A DNA stretch of 64,000 nt from Chinchilla lanigera (taxonomy: Eukaryota > Chordata > Mammalia > Rodentia > Chinchillidae). The position numbers and the translations under genes are program-made. Below, piece by piece: positions 47,747-64,000 of this stretch (position 1 is its first letter; each line of letters begins with the position of its first letter). The stretch is taken from the NCBI RefSeq assembly GCF_000276665.1, contig NW_004955405.1, positions 9,615,099-9,679,098 on the forward strand, in the 5' to 3' direction. A model generated the notes under the pieces. That model was given only the letters and a program-made list of their open reading frames with translations, did no database searches and was not told the DNA's origin.

Positions 47747-48984
47747 ATAACTGAATGTTATCACTGTGTATAATTCCTGCCCCATGGGACATAACTAAAG
47801 AGATTAAAAAACACCTTTTTCATTTGAACTTGTCACAATCTATGATTGTTAGCATTTGGCTGTGTGTGGCAAGCACGTACTTGGTTATCTACCCCCAGAA
47901 GTCATACCTTTATATTGTTCAAACATTTGAAAAGAAAAATTGATTTCATCAATATAGGACTGAAACCTTCATACACATTTACTCGATAGTCTTTAAGTTA
48001 GTAAGAGTACAAAAGAGACAAAATACTAACTTTTTAGTGGATTTGAGTGTCTCTTTGGAACACCCAAATTTGCCTCTGTACATTACTAAACAACTAAAAT
48101 GAGACCTGGTCTGGGGAAAATAATGGGTTATTCTTGATTTTTAGACAGGGTCCTTAACAGCAGTTGAGAGCCAGAGCTGGAAATTTTCAGTGGCCAAGCA
48201 GAAAGAAGCTGCCACTGGTGAAAAACAAGGGAAACTACAAGCTGCTGATATTTTATTGGCTCAAAATCTTTCTTCCTAGGCAGACCCAGAGTATGTTTTG
48301 TGCTACTTGTTTGTTGTTTTTGTTCTTTGCTTTTTTTCTTCAGTTCTGCTAACATTGTTCCTAAGAAAGTGCCTAACCTGAGATGACTGTTTTAAGGTAT
48401 CAGTTGAAAATATATATTGAGGTCGGTTAATGGGAAGCAAAGTATGGTAGAAAAGGGGTTAAGAAAAGAGTGCATATGGACCTTATTTGCTGTAGTAAAC
48501 ATTGATTTGTACAATTTACAATAGTAACAAAAAGTTCAAAGCAGGAAACTGGATGAGAACCATGGGGTCATGCTATCTACCCCTTAAAATGCCAGGTACA
48601 CGCATTGTGTCCACTCAGAGGACAAGAGTGTAGAGAACAATTTTGAGTGAAGATCAATAAGAAATAGGGAATACACATAAAAATTTAATGAAAATGGATG
48701 TCTGTCATAAGTCACAGCTGATTTAAAACTACACAAAATGGTCATTTTTTTCTATAATTGCTCAAATTCATAATAAAATAGAAAAGGTTCCCGTTGTGGT
48801 AACAGTGCTACTTCCCATTTCACTGTAAGCCAGGTCTTCAAAGAATATCACTTCATACTTTATCACAGATTAATTCTAAGAACAACAAAATATCTCTTTC
48901 CAAATATTAAAAAAAATTTCTTATGAAGTTGAGGGACAATAAGTACTTCCTGCTTTTCCCAAAGGTCAAAAGTTGAGCCAGAAA

Positions 48985-49062
48985 GGAAAAAGGAAGTGAA
49001 GAAATGTTAAATACCATTACTGGCTTAGCCCAGGCAGCCCAGTGTTTCAGCTTGCAGTCAAC
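48985..49062 (+). promoter_or_regulatory. LYZ: Likely core promoter and 5' UTR of LYZ copy B
   Basis: A TATA-like TTAAATA lies at 49007-49013, about 50 bases before the ATG, so transcription probably starts near 49035-49040. Just upstream, AAAGGAAGTGA (about 48990-49000) is a good ETS/PU.1-type site, and TACTTCCTGC near 48945 is another in the opposite orientation. PU.1 control of lysozyme genes in myeloid cells is known for the family; use here is inference. Confidence 0.5.
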
Positions 49063-54635
<5,573 letters not shown>

Positions 54636-54925
54636 CAGCAGATTGTCATTCTGCAGCTTGTTTTGCTTCTCTTACAAATTAAGGAAGAAATAGCTAAGTG
54701 AAAGATCACAGTAACATTGTTTCCCTACAAACAACATTCATAGAAGCAGAACAAATTACTTTTTTCTTGAAAGCCTTAGGTTCACTGATCTGTTCTTTAC
54801 TCGCTATTAGTCCTATTTTTCAGTAGCTCATAGAACTCTTGCTGGTGAAATTTACCTAAAATCTTGATTCTCAAAGACATCTCCAGTACTTTCAGTTCTT
54901 TAGCAATAAAATGATCCAGAGTTAA
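54636..54925 (+). other. LYZ: LYZ copy B 3' UTR with AATAAA signal
   Basis: Sequence after the stop aligns with that after the copy A stop. A polyadenylation signal AATAAA sits at 54905-54910 (AGCAATAAAATGATCC), and the equivalent place in copy A also has AATAAA (38028-38033). The exact cleavage site is not visible, so the end is approximate. Confidence 0.55.
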
Positions 54926-55728
54926 TCTTGAATGGTACCATTATTTACCAATAGTAGATTTTAAAAACAGCAAAATATCATCTTAAAACAAATTGATCAT
55001 GGCAAAAACCTCAGCTGTGTAGGTATCTGATGCCTTCATCTCTTTAGCCATTTCATAAAACAGATGAACAACTCTTTGCTGAATAATACAAACATTTTTA
55101 AGGAGCAGAATGCCAAGCAGCTAAAAATAGAGACAGTCTGAATTAAGAATTTGATTTTCATAACGGATGTGACCTTTGGTTCAAGTATTTTCTGGGAAAT
55201 CCTACATTTGTGCCACTTTAAAAGTACTCACAATTTTATATGTCAATTTGCTTTACCCTGAAAGAACATTTAGATGGATCTTATATAAGGAAGACATTAA
55301 AGACATTAAACGAGCTGTTGTTCTCCCCCAATTTGGAATCATATATTTCAACAAAATCTAAAACAAATGAGCTTGCGGTATAATTAACCACAGGAGTAAA
55401 ATTATGCATATTGTAAAAAAAAAAATAGATAACATCATTAAAGTGTATGCAATACAAGCAATACAAGTCTTGTCTGTCTATTAGGTAGTATATCTAATAT
55501 CTCAAGAGAGCATATATACGTATATATTATTTAAACAGCAAGGCATGGCACTCCTATATTTTCACTTGCACCAAAACAGCAGGATATTGCTGGAGAAAAC
55601 CCCACAAGCAGGCTGAGAAATCTCACCTTAAACCCATACCCATTAATCTCACCTGTGCCCTCCAGGTGACCTGGCCATCTCAGCCACCTCTCTTCAATAT
55701 TTCGTGGAGACCCCACTCACCAAAACTG

Positions 55729-56485
55729 ATACACAGGAAACTCCCAATCTGCTAGATTTTGAGTACAAGTTCGTGTTATCCAAAATCTAAGAATGAGGGC
55801 TGGGGATTTAGCTCAGCGGCACAGCACCTGCCTGGCAAGCGCAAGGTTGTGAGTTCAATCCCCGGTGTGGGGGTGGGGTGGGGGTGGGGGTGGATCTAAG
55901 AATGAATTCCAGGAACTATGGAGGCTAAGAGCAGAAAAGATATGTACTGGAGAAAGAAAGCTTCTGTCTGAATGAGAGAGACTGAAGGTGTACCGAGTGC
56001 GTTGCTGAGAACCCTGCATTTTCTAGGGATTTTTATAGAGCAAAAACCCTGAGGTGAGGCAGGTCCAAGGTGGAGAAAAATGGGAAATCACAAAGTGGGC
56101 ATGAGATGGGACAAACTATGGTCGACCAATAAGATTACAAGCAAAATTGCTCAGGTAATATGGATTAAATGAGGATCAGATGGGGAAGGAAGTCTTGTAG
56201 CAAGCAGGCAGGAAACAGAACTGGGGCTTTTTGTGGCGGGTCAGCGGCTCTTCCTGGTTTTCTCAAGGTGATTTGACACCTATTTAGAATATCAATCACT
56301 GTTGTTTATCCTTAGGGAAGTATTTTGGAGTGTTCCTTCATCTTTTGTCTTGAGGTCTGGCCCTCAGCAGGTGTCTGTGTCTCCCCACAGTTGCAAAGTA
56401 TTCAGTCCTGTGTGCTGGCCCCTTACAGGGCCCAGCCCTGTCTGCCGGCCTACAATATTGCTACCTAACTTAGCTGTCTATAACA
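55729..56485 (-). mobile_element. Solo LTR 1 (antisense), unit B
   Basis: From ACAGGAAACTCCCAATCTGC to TTAGCTGTCTATAAC; similar along its length to the element at 56578. Contains the ID-like SINE 55797-55893. Missing from the matching L2 in unit A, so it is a later insertion. Confidence 0.72.
55797..55893 (+). mobile_element. ID-like SINE with a G-rich tail, inside a solo LTR
   Basis: Standard head and body to CAATCCCCGG, but the tail is a run of GTGGGG units (55865-55892) in place of A. Target duplication ATCTAAGAATGA at 55785-55796 and 55894-55905 proves the G-rich part belongs to the insertion. Confidence 0.92.
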
Positions 56486-56577
56486 AAATGACCAGGATTA
56501 TTTTACTTCTCCCCTTCTCTGGTCAGTGCTCCAACACACATGTCTTAACCCTTTCTATACTTCATTCTGTTATAGGG

Positions 56578-57244
56578 AAATGAAACTCCCAACCTGCTAG
56601 ATCCAAAATGTCGAGTTCCTGTTCTCTAAAAACAAGGAATGGATTCTAGGAACAATGCAGTTTAAGAGTAGGAAGAATTTATTGAGAGAATGAAAGTTTC
56701 TGTCTGACAGGGACAGCAAGGGGCCCAGAAAGTGGGTTGCCCACCAACCCCGCTTCTCAAGGGTGCTTTATTGAGCAAGGCCACAAGGTGAGGTGGACTT
56801 AAGGTGGAACAGAAGCATAATCAATTGATAAGATTACAAGTATAGTTGCTTAGGCAATATTGATCCAATGGCAAATCATAGGATGGGTTTGAGGTGGGAC
56901 AAAACTATGGTCAATCAAGAAGTACACAACAAGTATAGTTGCATGGGTAATATTGATAAGTGGGGATCCAGTGGGGAAGCAGGTCGCATAGCAAGGACTC
57001 TCCTGGAAGGGGCGGGTTAAGGAGGTTTGGTCTGTGCCCCAAGGTGATTGATGCCTCCCTAGAATATCAATTACTGCTTTTCTCACTAGGGGAGTGTATG
57101 GGTGAGTAGTTCTTCTTTTTCTTGAAACCTGGCCTTCAGTGAATGTGCCTCCAGCGACCGTTGTCTTCTGCATTGACCTCTCAAAGGTCCAGCCCTGTCT
57201 GACTGCCTATGATATTCCTACCTAACTTAGCTGCCTATAATAAT
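56578..57244 (-). mobile_element. Solo LTR 2 (antisense), unit B
   Basis: From AAATGAAACTCCCAACCTGC to CTTAGCTGCCTATAATAATT. An antisense AATAAA (TTTATT at about 56669) gives the strand. About 93 bases of L2 lie between it and LTR 1; no retroviral interior is present, so they are separate insertions rather than one provirus. Confidence 0.72.
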
Positions 57245-58396
57245 TGTACTCTCCCTTGCTCTCGGCAGGTCACCTGGCCTCACATTACCCTTAAAGAAGG
57301 TGATCACTCCATGTAAAATCTCCCCTCCATGTCGCCAGCTTGGAGGGTACACTGCCCCTGCATTCTTCTTCCCTTTCCCCCTCATTTCTGGGATGCAGGG
57401 CCTCTGCTCCACCTGCAGTCACCGTTCCCTCCTGCTCACTGCTCCGAGCTCTCCCGGTTTCTCCCTTTGTGCTGCATCACCTCCTTCACTGGACAAACCG
57501 CCTTCGTGACCGCCCATCTTACAGAGAACGCCCCGCTCGCCCCACGATACCCTCCAGCTTCCACTGCATCCTCTGCGCCTTTTACAGCAAGACTCCTGCG
57601 GGGAAGCCGTACTCGCCCCTCTCCATGTCCTCACCTCCCGTTCTCTTCTCAGCCTTTCTAATCTGACTTCTGTCCTCTCTCAGCTTTAACTACTTGCCCA
57701 CACTGTCTCCTGTGGCTCCTTGGTGCAAACCCAGTGACTGTTCTCTGCTCATCTTACATGATTTCTCAGCAGCAGTTGACAAAGAAAACTTCATACTTCT
57801 AAAACGTGTGTCCTTCCGCTTCTCCTCACTTGCATCCTCCCTCACAGACTGCCTCTTCCCAGTCCTTCTTGCTGCCTCTTTGTATGCTATTTCAATACTA
57901 AATGTGTGAGTGTACCAAGGAGACGCTTCCCAGACTAAATCGCATGCCATGCTGAGTAGTGTGATACATTTTTGGCCCTTTCTGCTCTGTCCTACCCAGA
58001 GAGGAATCATGCCTTTGTCCACTGTTCTCACATTCATACGCTACCTGCTCTTTAGTCACTGAGCAGCCAACTTCGTTTTCAGACTCACCGTGGCAGTAGC
58101 CAAGTGCTTATATTCAAATATCTCTTATTTTACTTAATATAGTCACTGGTGTATTTTATTAGCGTTTATTGGTAATTCCTCAGTGTGTCTAAATAATAAA
58201 TTAAATTTTATCATGCTATATAGATGAAGAAAAAATATACTATATATTAGTTAGGTAATTTCTGCAGTTTCAGGAATCCACGGCAGGTCTTGAAATGTGT
58301 CTCCGTAAGAGAGGACTACTGTGTTTATTTTTTCTCACCAAAATATAATTTGTAAGAGGACAAAGCTTCTTGCATTTTTAAAAAACACTAAAATGG

Positions 58397-59048
58397 GGTG
58401 GGCTCTGCGGTGAGCGTGTTCTAGCATTTCTCAGGTAAAACATGGCTAAAAGTTTACAGGGTAAGTGGAAAAGAAACACACATGCTGAAAAGAGAAAAAA
58501 GAATGCCCCAAAGGAGCTCAACAGACTTAAAAGTATTCTCGAAGTAGACTGCGATGCTTTAATGAAAGATGTTCAAGAGATAGTAACTGTTGTGGTACCC
58601 AAACAGTGCCGAGACAAAATGGAGTATGTGGCGAATAATGATGAAAAAGATGACATAAAAATGGAGACTAAGATAGAGAAACAAAAAGACCCTTCTAGAT
58701 CAGAGTGGACAGTACCCGGTATGGATGAACCACAGGCAGAGAAAAAGGTTGAAGGCAAAACAAGAGGGAAGAAAGGGGGAAAACAAAGCAAAAGCAGCAA
58801 AGGCTTCCGCCTGATAAACCGTGACCCAGAAAAGCTTGCCATGTGGGACAGATATTTGATTAGAAAGTATATAATGACTTCAGCTCCCACTAAATGAAAA
58901 CTACTTCTGGTCATATTTTAACTTGGCCTTTTTTCTTCATTTCAACTCAAAATAGTTTATTTGTTTTGGGAAATGAATAAAGTATTTAAATATTTGATGA
59001 ATAAAGTATTTGAATAAAGTATTTTCGTTGGATTTAAAAAAAACAAAC
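58397..59048 (+). pseudogene. Processed retrocopy of LLPH
   Basis: The frame from ATG 58442 begins [20 protein letters not shown] and continues [16 protein letters not shown], matching the N-terminus of LLPH (LLP homologue), a small basic nucleolar protein. It is a retrocopy: no introns, two AATAAA signals in the 3' end (about 58976-59020), an A-rich tail, and a 14-bp target-site duplication AAACACTAAAATGG at 58383-58396 and 59049-59062. The frame breaks near 58671-58684, where the LLPH-like C-terminal part (ending KAKAAKASA, stop at 58812-58814) lies in another frame; the open frame instead runs to 58897 with unrelated residues. It inserted into lysozyme unit B near a tRNA-type SINE. A functional product is unlikely, though the N-terminal two thirds is open. 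Confidence 0.88.
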
Positions 59049-59129
59049 AAACACTAAAATGGAAGCATTTCCTCAGCATATGTGAGGCCCTGGGTTCAAT
59101 TCCGAGAACTGTCAAAAAAAAAAAAGGAG

Positions 59130-60120
59130 GGGGAATTGAGGCAATGTTGTTCTTTCTAAAAATTCACAAGTAGAAAGGCCTTCTATTTTTCTCTGAGGCA
59201 TTTGAGAGTGAATTGCCAACTTAGCATCCAATAGCTCTGAGCACTTCAGCATGTCATTTTTACAAAGACATTCTCCTGCACAACTTCAAATGATCCTCCA
59301 AGTCAGAAAATTTACACTGGTACATTACTATAATCCAACCATCAGCTGCCATTTCATTTCATCAATTGTCCTAAGATAGTCTTGAAAGCAAAAAGTTTTA
59401 ACTCACAATCATGTGATATATTTGGTTGTCTTTTTAAAAAATCTCTATCTGGATAATTTTTTCAGTTCTCATTTTTTTTTTTGACTCTTTATTGTTGATG
59501 TTTTTGAAGACCAGAGTCATCATTGAATGTCCTTAAAGTTTCTCTGTTTTTTTTTTTATTTTTCATTGCTGGGAATGAAACGCATGTCCTCACAAATACT
59601 ATGCAGGAGCTCCACTGCTGAGCTATATTTCCAGGCCTGAAAATCTCTTAGGTTGTGGTTCTTTGTCAAGAATGCTGCAGAAATGATGCTTTCCTGGCTG
59701 AGTCTTCTTAGACACCCCATAGTTCTGACTTGTCCTATGACTGTTGACATTCACTTGGAATACTTGATTAAGATGATGTTGGAAAATAATCTCCACTATG
59801 AAGTATTTGATGGGAGTTTTACTTTGAGACAATTGTTTATTAAATTTTCAATGTATTATATTTTGATAGTGTGGATCTATAGCTTCTACTTTATTGAAGT
59901 TATAATGAGCTGTAATCCATTACTATCATTTTTTGATGTTTACATTGTTCTAAATTTGACCAGTGAGCCCCTGCATACAGATTCTGTGCCATTTCGATAT
60001 GAGCCTATCATCTTGAGCACTTCTTGCTTTCTCGCATAAAATATTCTAAGGCTCATCTGCTTTCCCAGCTCCAGTCCTGGAATAGCCATTTCTACAAAAA
60101 GTATTGATTTCTCATAGTAG
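59130..60120. other. No gene seen
   Basis: Apart from the SINE at 59555, nothing recognised. The 128-residue frame at 59653-60039 has no family resemblance. Confidence 0.6.
59555..59640 (-). mobile_element. Decayed tRNA-type SINE
   Basis: T tract, GCTGGGAATGAAACGCATGT, and CACTGCTGAGCTATATTTCC. Confidence 0.7.
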
Positions 60121-60155
60121 ATAACGGGTTTTTTTTTGTTTTGTTTTGTTTTTTT

Positions 60156-60243
60156 GGCTTTAGCTCAGCAGCACAGCGCCTGCCTGGCAAGCGCAATGTC
60201 ATGAGTTCGATTCCCGGTACAAAACAAAAACAAAAACAAAAAA
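60156..60243 (+). mobile_element. ID-like SINE, 5' altered
   Basis: Body GGCTTTAGCTCAGCAGCACA to GATTCCCGGTAC and an AAAAAC tail, but the usual GGGGCTGGGGA head is replaced by a T-rich tract at 60129-60155. Confidence 0.85.
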
Positions 60244-60599
60244 GATATTTTTAAAAATATTTTTAAATAGCAACATATGAATACTCAGTATCACTGTCTT
60301 TGGTCCCTACTGGTAGATAGAACTAGAAGATATACATACGTAAAGTACATTTGTCTCTATAGCTATCTATTTATATTGAAATTCATAAATTCACAACAAT
60401 ACTGCTGATTCCCATCTCACATCACAGAGATCATTACAGTTTTATCCTTTCACCATGTCTTACCTCCCTTCACAGACAGTGATAAACCTGGCATCCATTA
60501 CACTAAATATCTTTAAAATATATCCTTACTATATTAATTACTTGATGGCTTTGCTAATATATAACCAATCTCCCAACACTCTCCCATCCCATAATAGAT

Positions 60600-60815
60600 G
60601 CCCCCCCCAACAGGCTCTGACACCTCTTAGTGGGCTGCTCTCTGATGCCTCACTTGGATGCCTGCTGTACCATGTGACATTGCTGACACTGTGCTGATCC
60701 ACTATCCTCATAGGAAAGAGGACAGAATTTCTTTTACTCTTTTGCATTCCCATATCCCAAACACTCAGAAATGACTTAAGCATGACATATGCTCAAGTAA
60801 ATATTAGTTAATGGA
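60600..60815 (+). mobile_element. L2-like 3' fragment
   Basis: GATGCCTCACTTGGATGCCT, then CATATGCTCAAGTAAATATT AGTTAATGG, as at the L2 3' terminus. Confidence 0.5.
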
Positions 60816-61079
60816 ATTAATATCTTGCTGATTAGTTAGTGTGTTCCTTCATATCCAGTATTCTGACATTTTTTTCTTACTCTTCAGCTCCACAGGATTA
60901 TAACACAACAACTTGGACAGCGATTCCAAATCTGTCTGATCCATTTTAATGTAGTGCAGAGCTCAGCCATAGGGAGGCAGCAGAGGGCTTCTACACAACT
61001 GCAACATTAGGCTTACATTCTTGAATCACACTGAGGTAAGTAAACTCACAGATGTGAGCTGCTCCTCAGACTGAGGAGT

Positions 61080-61960
61080 AATGTCTAGATTGAAGAAAGA
61101 ACTCAAAAAAAACAGACCCCCAAAATAAAATACCCAGTCAAAAAAACGGGCAACTGCAATGAATAGACACTTCAAAGAAGTACAAATGGTCAACGGGCAC
61201 ATGAAAGTGTTAGGCATCATTACAGAAATAAACATCAAAATAACGCAGATTCCATGTTTCCCCAGAAGAATGCTATCTATCCTTAATAACTCAAAACACA
61301 AATGCTAGCAAGGTTGCAAGAAAAAAGAATGCTTCTACATTGTTGATAGGGATGTAAACTAGTGCAACCACTATGGAAATCAGTATGAAAATTCCTCAAA
61401 AACTAAAAGTACAGATTCCATTTAACTCATCTATCCCTCCTATGGGGATCTTCCTGAAAGAGTTTAAGAATCTTATTATGTGATACCTATATAGCCATGT
61501 TTATAGCACCACAATTCATAGTAGCCAAAATTGGAAACAGCCCACAAGTCTACAACAGATGAATGAATAAAGAAAATGTGGTATATATACACCATGGAGT
61601 ACTACTCAACCATACAGAAGAGTAAATCTGAATAATCTGCAGGAAAATTGATGCATCTTGAGCCCACAGTGATAAGTAAAATCAATCAGAGACAGAAGGT
61701 TAAGTATCACATGGTGTCTCTTATATGAGAAACCTGAAGTATAAATAATTTAAACAGATAATAGGAAATAGGAAGATAGCCTTTGTTGAGATGAGAAGGG
61801 GATTTGAGGATGGGGGAGAAGGGAGGCAGAGAAGAGAAGGGGAAGTAAAAAGGATCAAGATGTGCTATGTATACATACTAACACCCCATGATACAGGTAT
61901 TATGCACTGAAATATATACTAAATAAAAAAGAGGGGAGAATATGAGTTTCACCATATCAG
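61080..61960 (+). mobile_element. L1 LINE 3' end
   Basis: Conserved mammalian L1 ORF2-end and 3' UTR signature: AGTAGCCAAAATTGGAAACA, then GTGGTATATATACACCATGG and AGTACTACTCAACCATACAG, ending in a purine-rich stretch near 61790-61860. Confidence 0.88.
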
Positions 61961-62508
61961 GATACTGTACGATGTTTGAAGAACAAAAAGTGAGCTCAAG
62001 TATGGGAAAAATATTTGAAAAGTGAATGCTTTTTAGAAAGCTGAGACACAGTACATACCCAAGGCATGTCGGATAACCCAGCCCTAGAGGCTGACTGAGA
62101 AAACAGTCAGAGATTAATAAAAGTTGACTGAAGAGGGAAAACAATGCTTGTTGGAAATTTGTCTCAATGTTTTTGATAAGTATTTTTAACTATCCCAATT
62201 ATGTTTAACACAATTAAGCTTCCAAACCAAATTTCTGCTTGTAATCTGCAGATAGAAAAACAAATGTCAATGTTTGATCTTGTTCAAAAACCTCAGTTCC
62301 TACTTACGTGTGATACTGCATATCACAACTGAGCTCTTCATCTGACACTAGGTATTACTAACCCCACAGAACACGCACGTCTATTTTATGGAATCACTGG
62401 CAAAGCATTTTCTCAAAAGTAGCTGAATGGAACTATTAAAAATTAAACTACCTGCTTTTAGCTTAATAATTTTAGTTACCTCCATGCTTTTAAATACTAG
62501 GTTTACAG

Positions 62509-62596
62509 GGCTGGGGATATTGCTCAGTGGCACAAGCCTAGCAAGTGCAAGGTCTTGAGTTCGATTCCTGGTACTCAAAAATAAATAAATAAATAA
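62509..62596 (+). mobile_element. ID-like SINE
   Basis: GGCTGGGGATATTGCTCAGT head, a deletion in the middle (CACAAGCCTAGCAAGTGC), AAAT tail, and perfect 15-bp target duplication ATACTAGGTTTACAG (62494-62508, 62597-62611). Confidence 0.94.
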
Positions 62597-62611
62597 ATAC
62601 TAGGTTTACAG

Positions 62612-63539
62612 TGTTCCTTCTTACTATTTCAACTTTAGGACAATGATTTCCTAGCACAAAGTTAAAGTTTAAACTCTATTTCCTTTTCAGCCCCATCACC
62701 CATGGCACCCTTCTCCAAAGTCCATCCTTCCAAATGTAACGACATATTTTTATGTTAGTGCAACACTTGGTTTACGTAACACTAAATACAATTACTTTCT
62801 TTTCTTGTACAAGATTTTGTTTTCCCTAGAACAAACAACCACATGATCCTTAAATCTGCTTTGTTTTCTGAGTGTAACTATGTCGACTTCCCAACTTTAG
62901 GTCTAATATGTAAATCTCTTCATGAGGCTTCAGACAGTTGGAATTTTGTCAACTCTTTCCCCAGCAGTATCTCCTAAGGACCCTAATCTGGACAGGTTGT
63001 TTTCTATGCTCCGAACTGTCATCCCGGCTCTTCACTGAGACAGTCATCTTGTTATTTTCTGTTTCATACTTGTTGCGTATCCCAACTTCATGATTTCCTT
63101 TTTCCTAGTTCATTCCCTCCTTAACGGATAACATCTCCAGGACATTCCTTGAGAAAGGAGGCATGAACTTTTGAGATTTAGCATGTCTGAAACTTAAATT
63201 CTATGCATACTTTTGGTTGACAATGGCTTGGTATCAAAGAGTAAACTGTAATTCTCCTTCAGAATGCTAAGTAATACTTTGCTCCCTAAATTCCAAGGTT
63301 GCTACTGAGCAACCTGAAGCTATTCCGATTCCAGTGCGGATCTCTTCTTCCTCGTGTTCTCAAGGTTCACACAAAGATAGTTTTGACGTCGGTCTGTTGT
63401 CACCTCTGTGCCGGCTGCCTGATAGAATCTTCCCATGTGGAAACTCATAGTCTTAAGTTCTGGAGAACGCTACAATCCTCTCTTTATTAAGACTTCCTTC
63501 CTTTCTCCAAATTCTTTCCGGAACTCCTAGACGGGTCCT
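62612..63539. other. Upstream of the YEATS4 CpG island, no gene seen
   Basis: Pyrimidine-rich, perhaps old LINE sequence, up to the CpG island. Nothing recognised. Confidence 0.55.
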
Positions 63540-63856
63540 TCCCTGAGGTTACGGCAACGGCAAGGCGCGTGCGCAGTGTGCGCGGGTGCGCGCGAGTTCA
63601 CTGCGCCTGCGCACGGCTTCACTGTCGCCCCGCCTTCCGCTCCGCTGCGCCGCGCGGCTGAATGGCCCGCGGTATCCGCACCAACCCGCAGGAGCCGGCC
63701 GCCGCTCAGCCCCGAGAGGCCCGGTGACGTGCCCTCTTTCGGCTAGAAACCCACCTCCTGGGCCCGCGCGGGAGGAGCGGAGCCTTCGAGGGGAGCGGCG
63801 ACCCCGCCGAGCCCGGTCTGTTTCCCTGGCGGCGGCGGCTTCTTCCGTGGGACAAT
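63540..63856 (+). promoter_or_regulatory. YEATS4: CpG-island promoter and 5' UTR of YEATS4
   Basis: Abrupt change to GC-rich, CpG-dense sequence. Two NRF1-like palindromes are visible: GGCGCGTGCGCAG (63564-63576) and CTGCGCCTGCGCAC (63601-63614). There is no TATA box, as expected of a housekeeping CpG promoter. Open frames across it on either strand reflect base composition and are not called as genes. Confidence 0.75.
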
Positions 63857-63907
63857 ATGTTCAAGAGAATGGCCGAATTTGGGCCTGACTCCGGCGGCAG
63901 AGTGAAG
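63857..63907 (+). CDS. YEATS4: YEATS4 first coding exon (partial gene, runs off the window)
   Basis: The reading MFKRMAEFGPDSGGRVK matches the N-terminus I know for YEATS4 (GAS41). This YEATS-domain protein binds acetylated histone H3 and is a subunit of the TIP60/NuA4 and SRCAP chromatin complexes. The ATG (63857-63859) lies in a CpG island and on the same strand downstream of LYZ, matching known mammalian gene order. The YEATS domain itself lies in later exons outside the window. The exon end is uncertain: after GTG AAG comes AGGCTC, not a GT donor; the only nearby GT is at 63902 (GGCAGA|GTGAAG), a weak donor. Reading through gives a stop TAA at 63926-63928. Confidence 0.85.
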
Positions 63908-64000
63908 AGGCTCTTCAGGCCAATATAAATATGTCATAACTGTTTGGCCATTTGGGTACATACCTGTGCAGTACCTCACATATTTACCAAGAAAATACTG

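Larger units (their letters stand above)
55550..57910 (+). mobile_element. L2 LINE fragment in unit B (with LTR insertions)
   Basis: Same L2 piece as 38655-40190 (shared GATATTGCTGGAGAAAAC and CTCACTGCTC blocks), interrupted by two antisense solo LTRs. Open frames at 57329-57666 are L2 shadows. Confidence 0.83.

Noticed and set aside
55729..57244. A single complete provirus with two LTRs
   Set aside because: Only about 93 bases separate the LTRs and these match L2 target sequence, with no viral interior.
58442..58897. LLPH as a working gene (151-codon frame)
   Set aside because: Intronless with A tail and target duplication; the C-terminal third is out of frame relative to LLPH.

Overview
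This is nuclear DNA from a placental mammal, most likely a non-murine rodent. It has GT-AG introns, CpG islands, old mammalian MIR, L2 and L1 fragments, and two lively SINE families. One SINE is a tRNA-derived, ID-like element with recognisable A and B boxes (TAGCTCAGCGG ... GAGTTCGATTCC). The other is a B1-like 7SL monomer with the rodent-type internal repeat. The exact ID variant makes me lean to a beaver-like (castorimorph) rodent, but the species cannot be proved from sequence. Three N gaps interrupt the window: 4154-4518, 20036-20190 and 44964-45063.

Gene content is sparse and fits the mammalian lysozyme C neighbourhood, where LYZ is followed by YEATS4 on the same strand. From 1 to about 32 kb I see no protein-coding gene, only repeats. 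These include a GC-rich orphan CpG island (about 19.8-20.7 kb, with a gap inside it) and a badly decayed endogenous gammaretrovirus-like gag-pol remnant (about 25.8-29.9 kb).

From 32.3 to 59.1 kb lies a tandem duplication of a lysozyme C gene with its flanks. Copy A (33643-37719) is a pseudogene. It has a stop at the Trp34 codon, Glu35 changed to Lys, a one-base deletion in exon 2 and Trp109 changed to Cys, yet all splice sites survive. Copy B (49063-54635) is intact. It has four exons (136, 165, 79 and 67 coding bases), a 148-residue precursor, an 18-residue signal peptide, a 130-residue mature enzyme, all eight cysteines, and both catalytic residues (Glu35, Asp53). The two copies share their downstream L2 sequence and differ by later insertions: three stacked SINEs and an LTR in A; an LTR, two antisense solo LTRs and an LLPH retrocopy in B.

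Between the copies, at about 44.85-45.16 kb, is a 22-bp minisatellite broken by a 100-N gap. The right edge holds a CpG-island promoter with NRF1-like sites and the first coding exon of YEATS4 (ATG at 63857). Working genes in the window are therefore one secreted antibacterial enzyme and the start of one chromatin-reader gene; almost everything else is repeat-derived.
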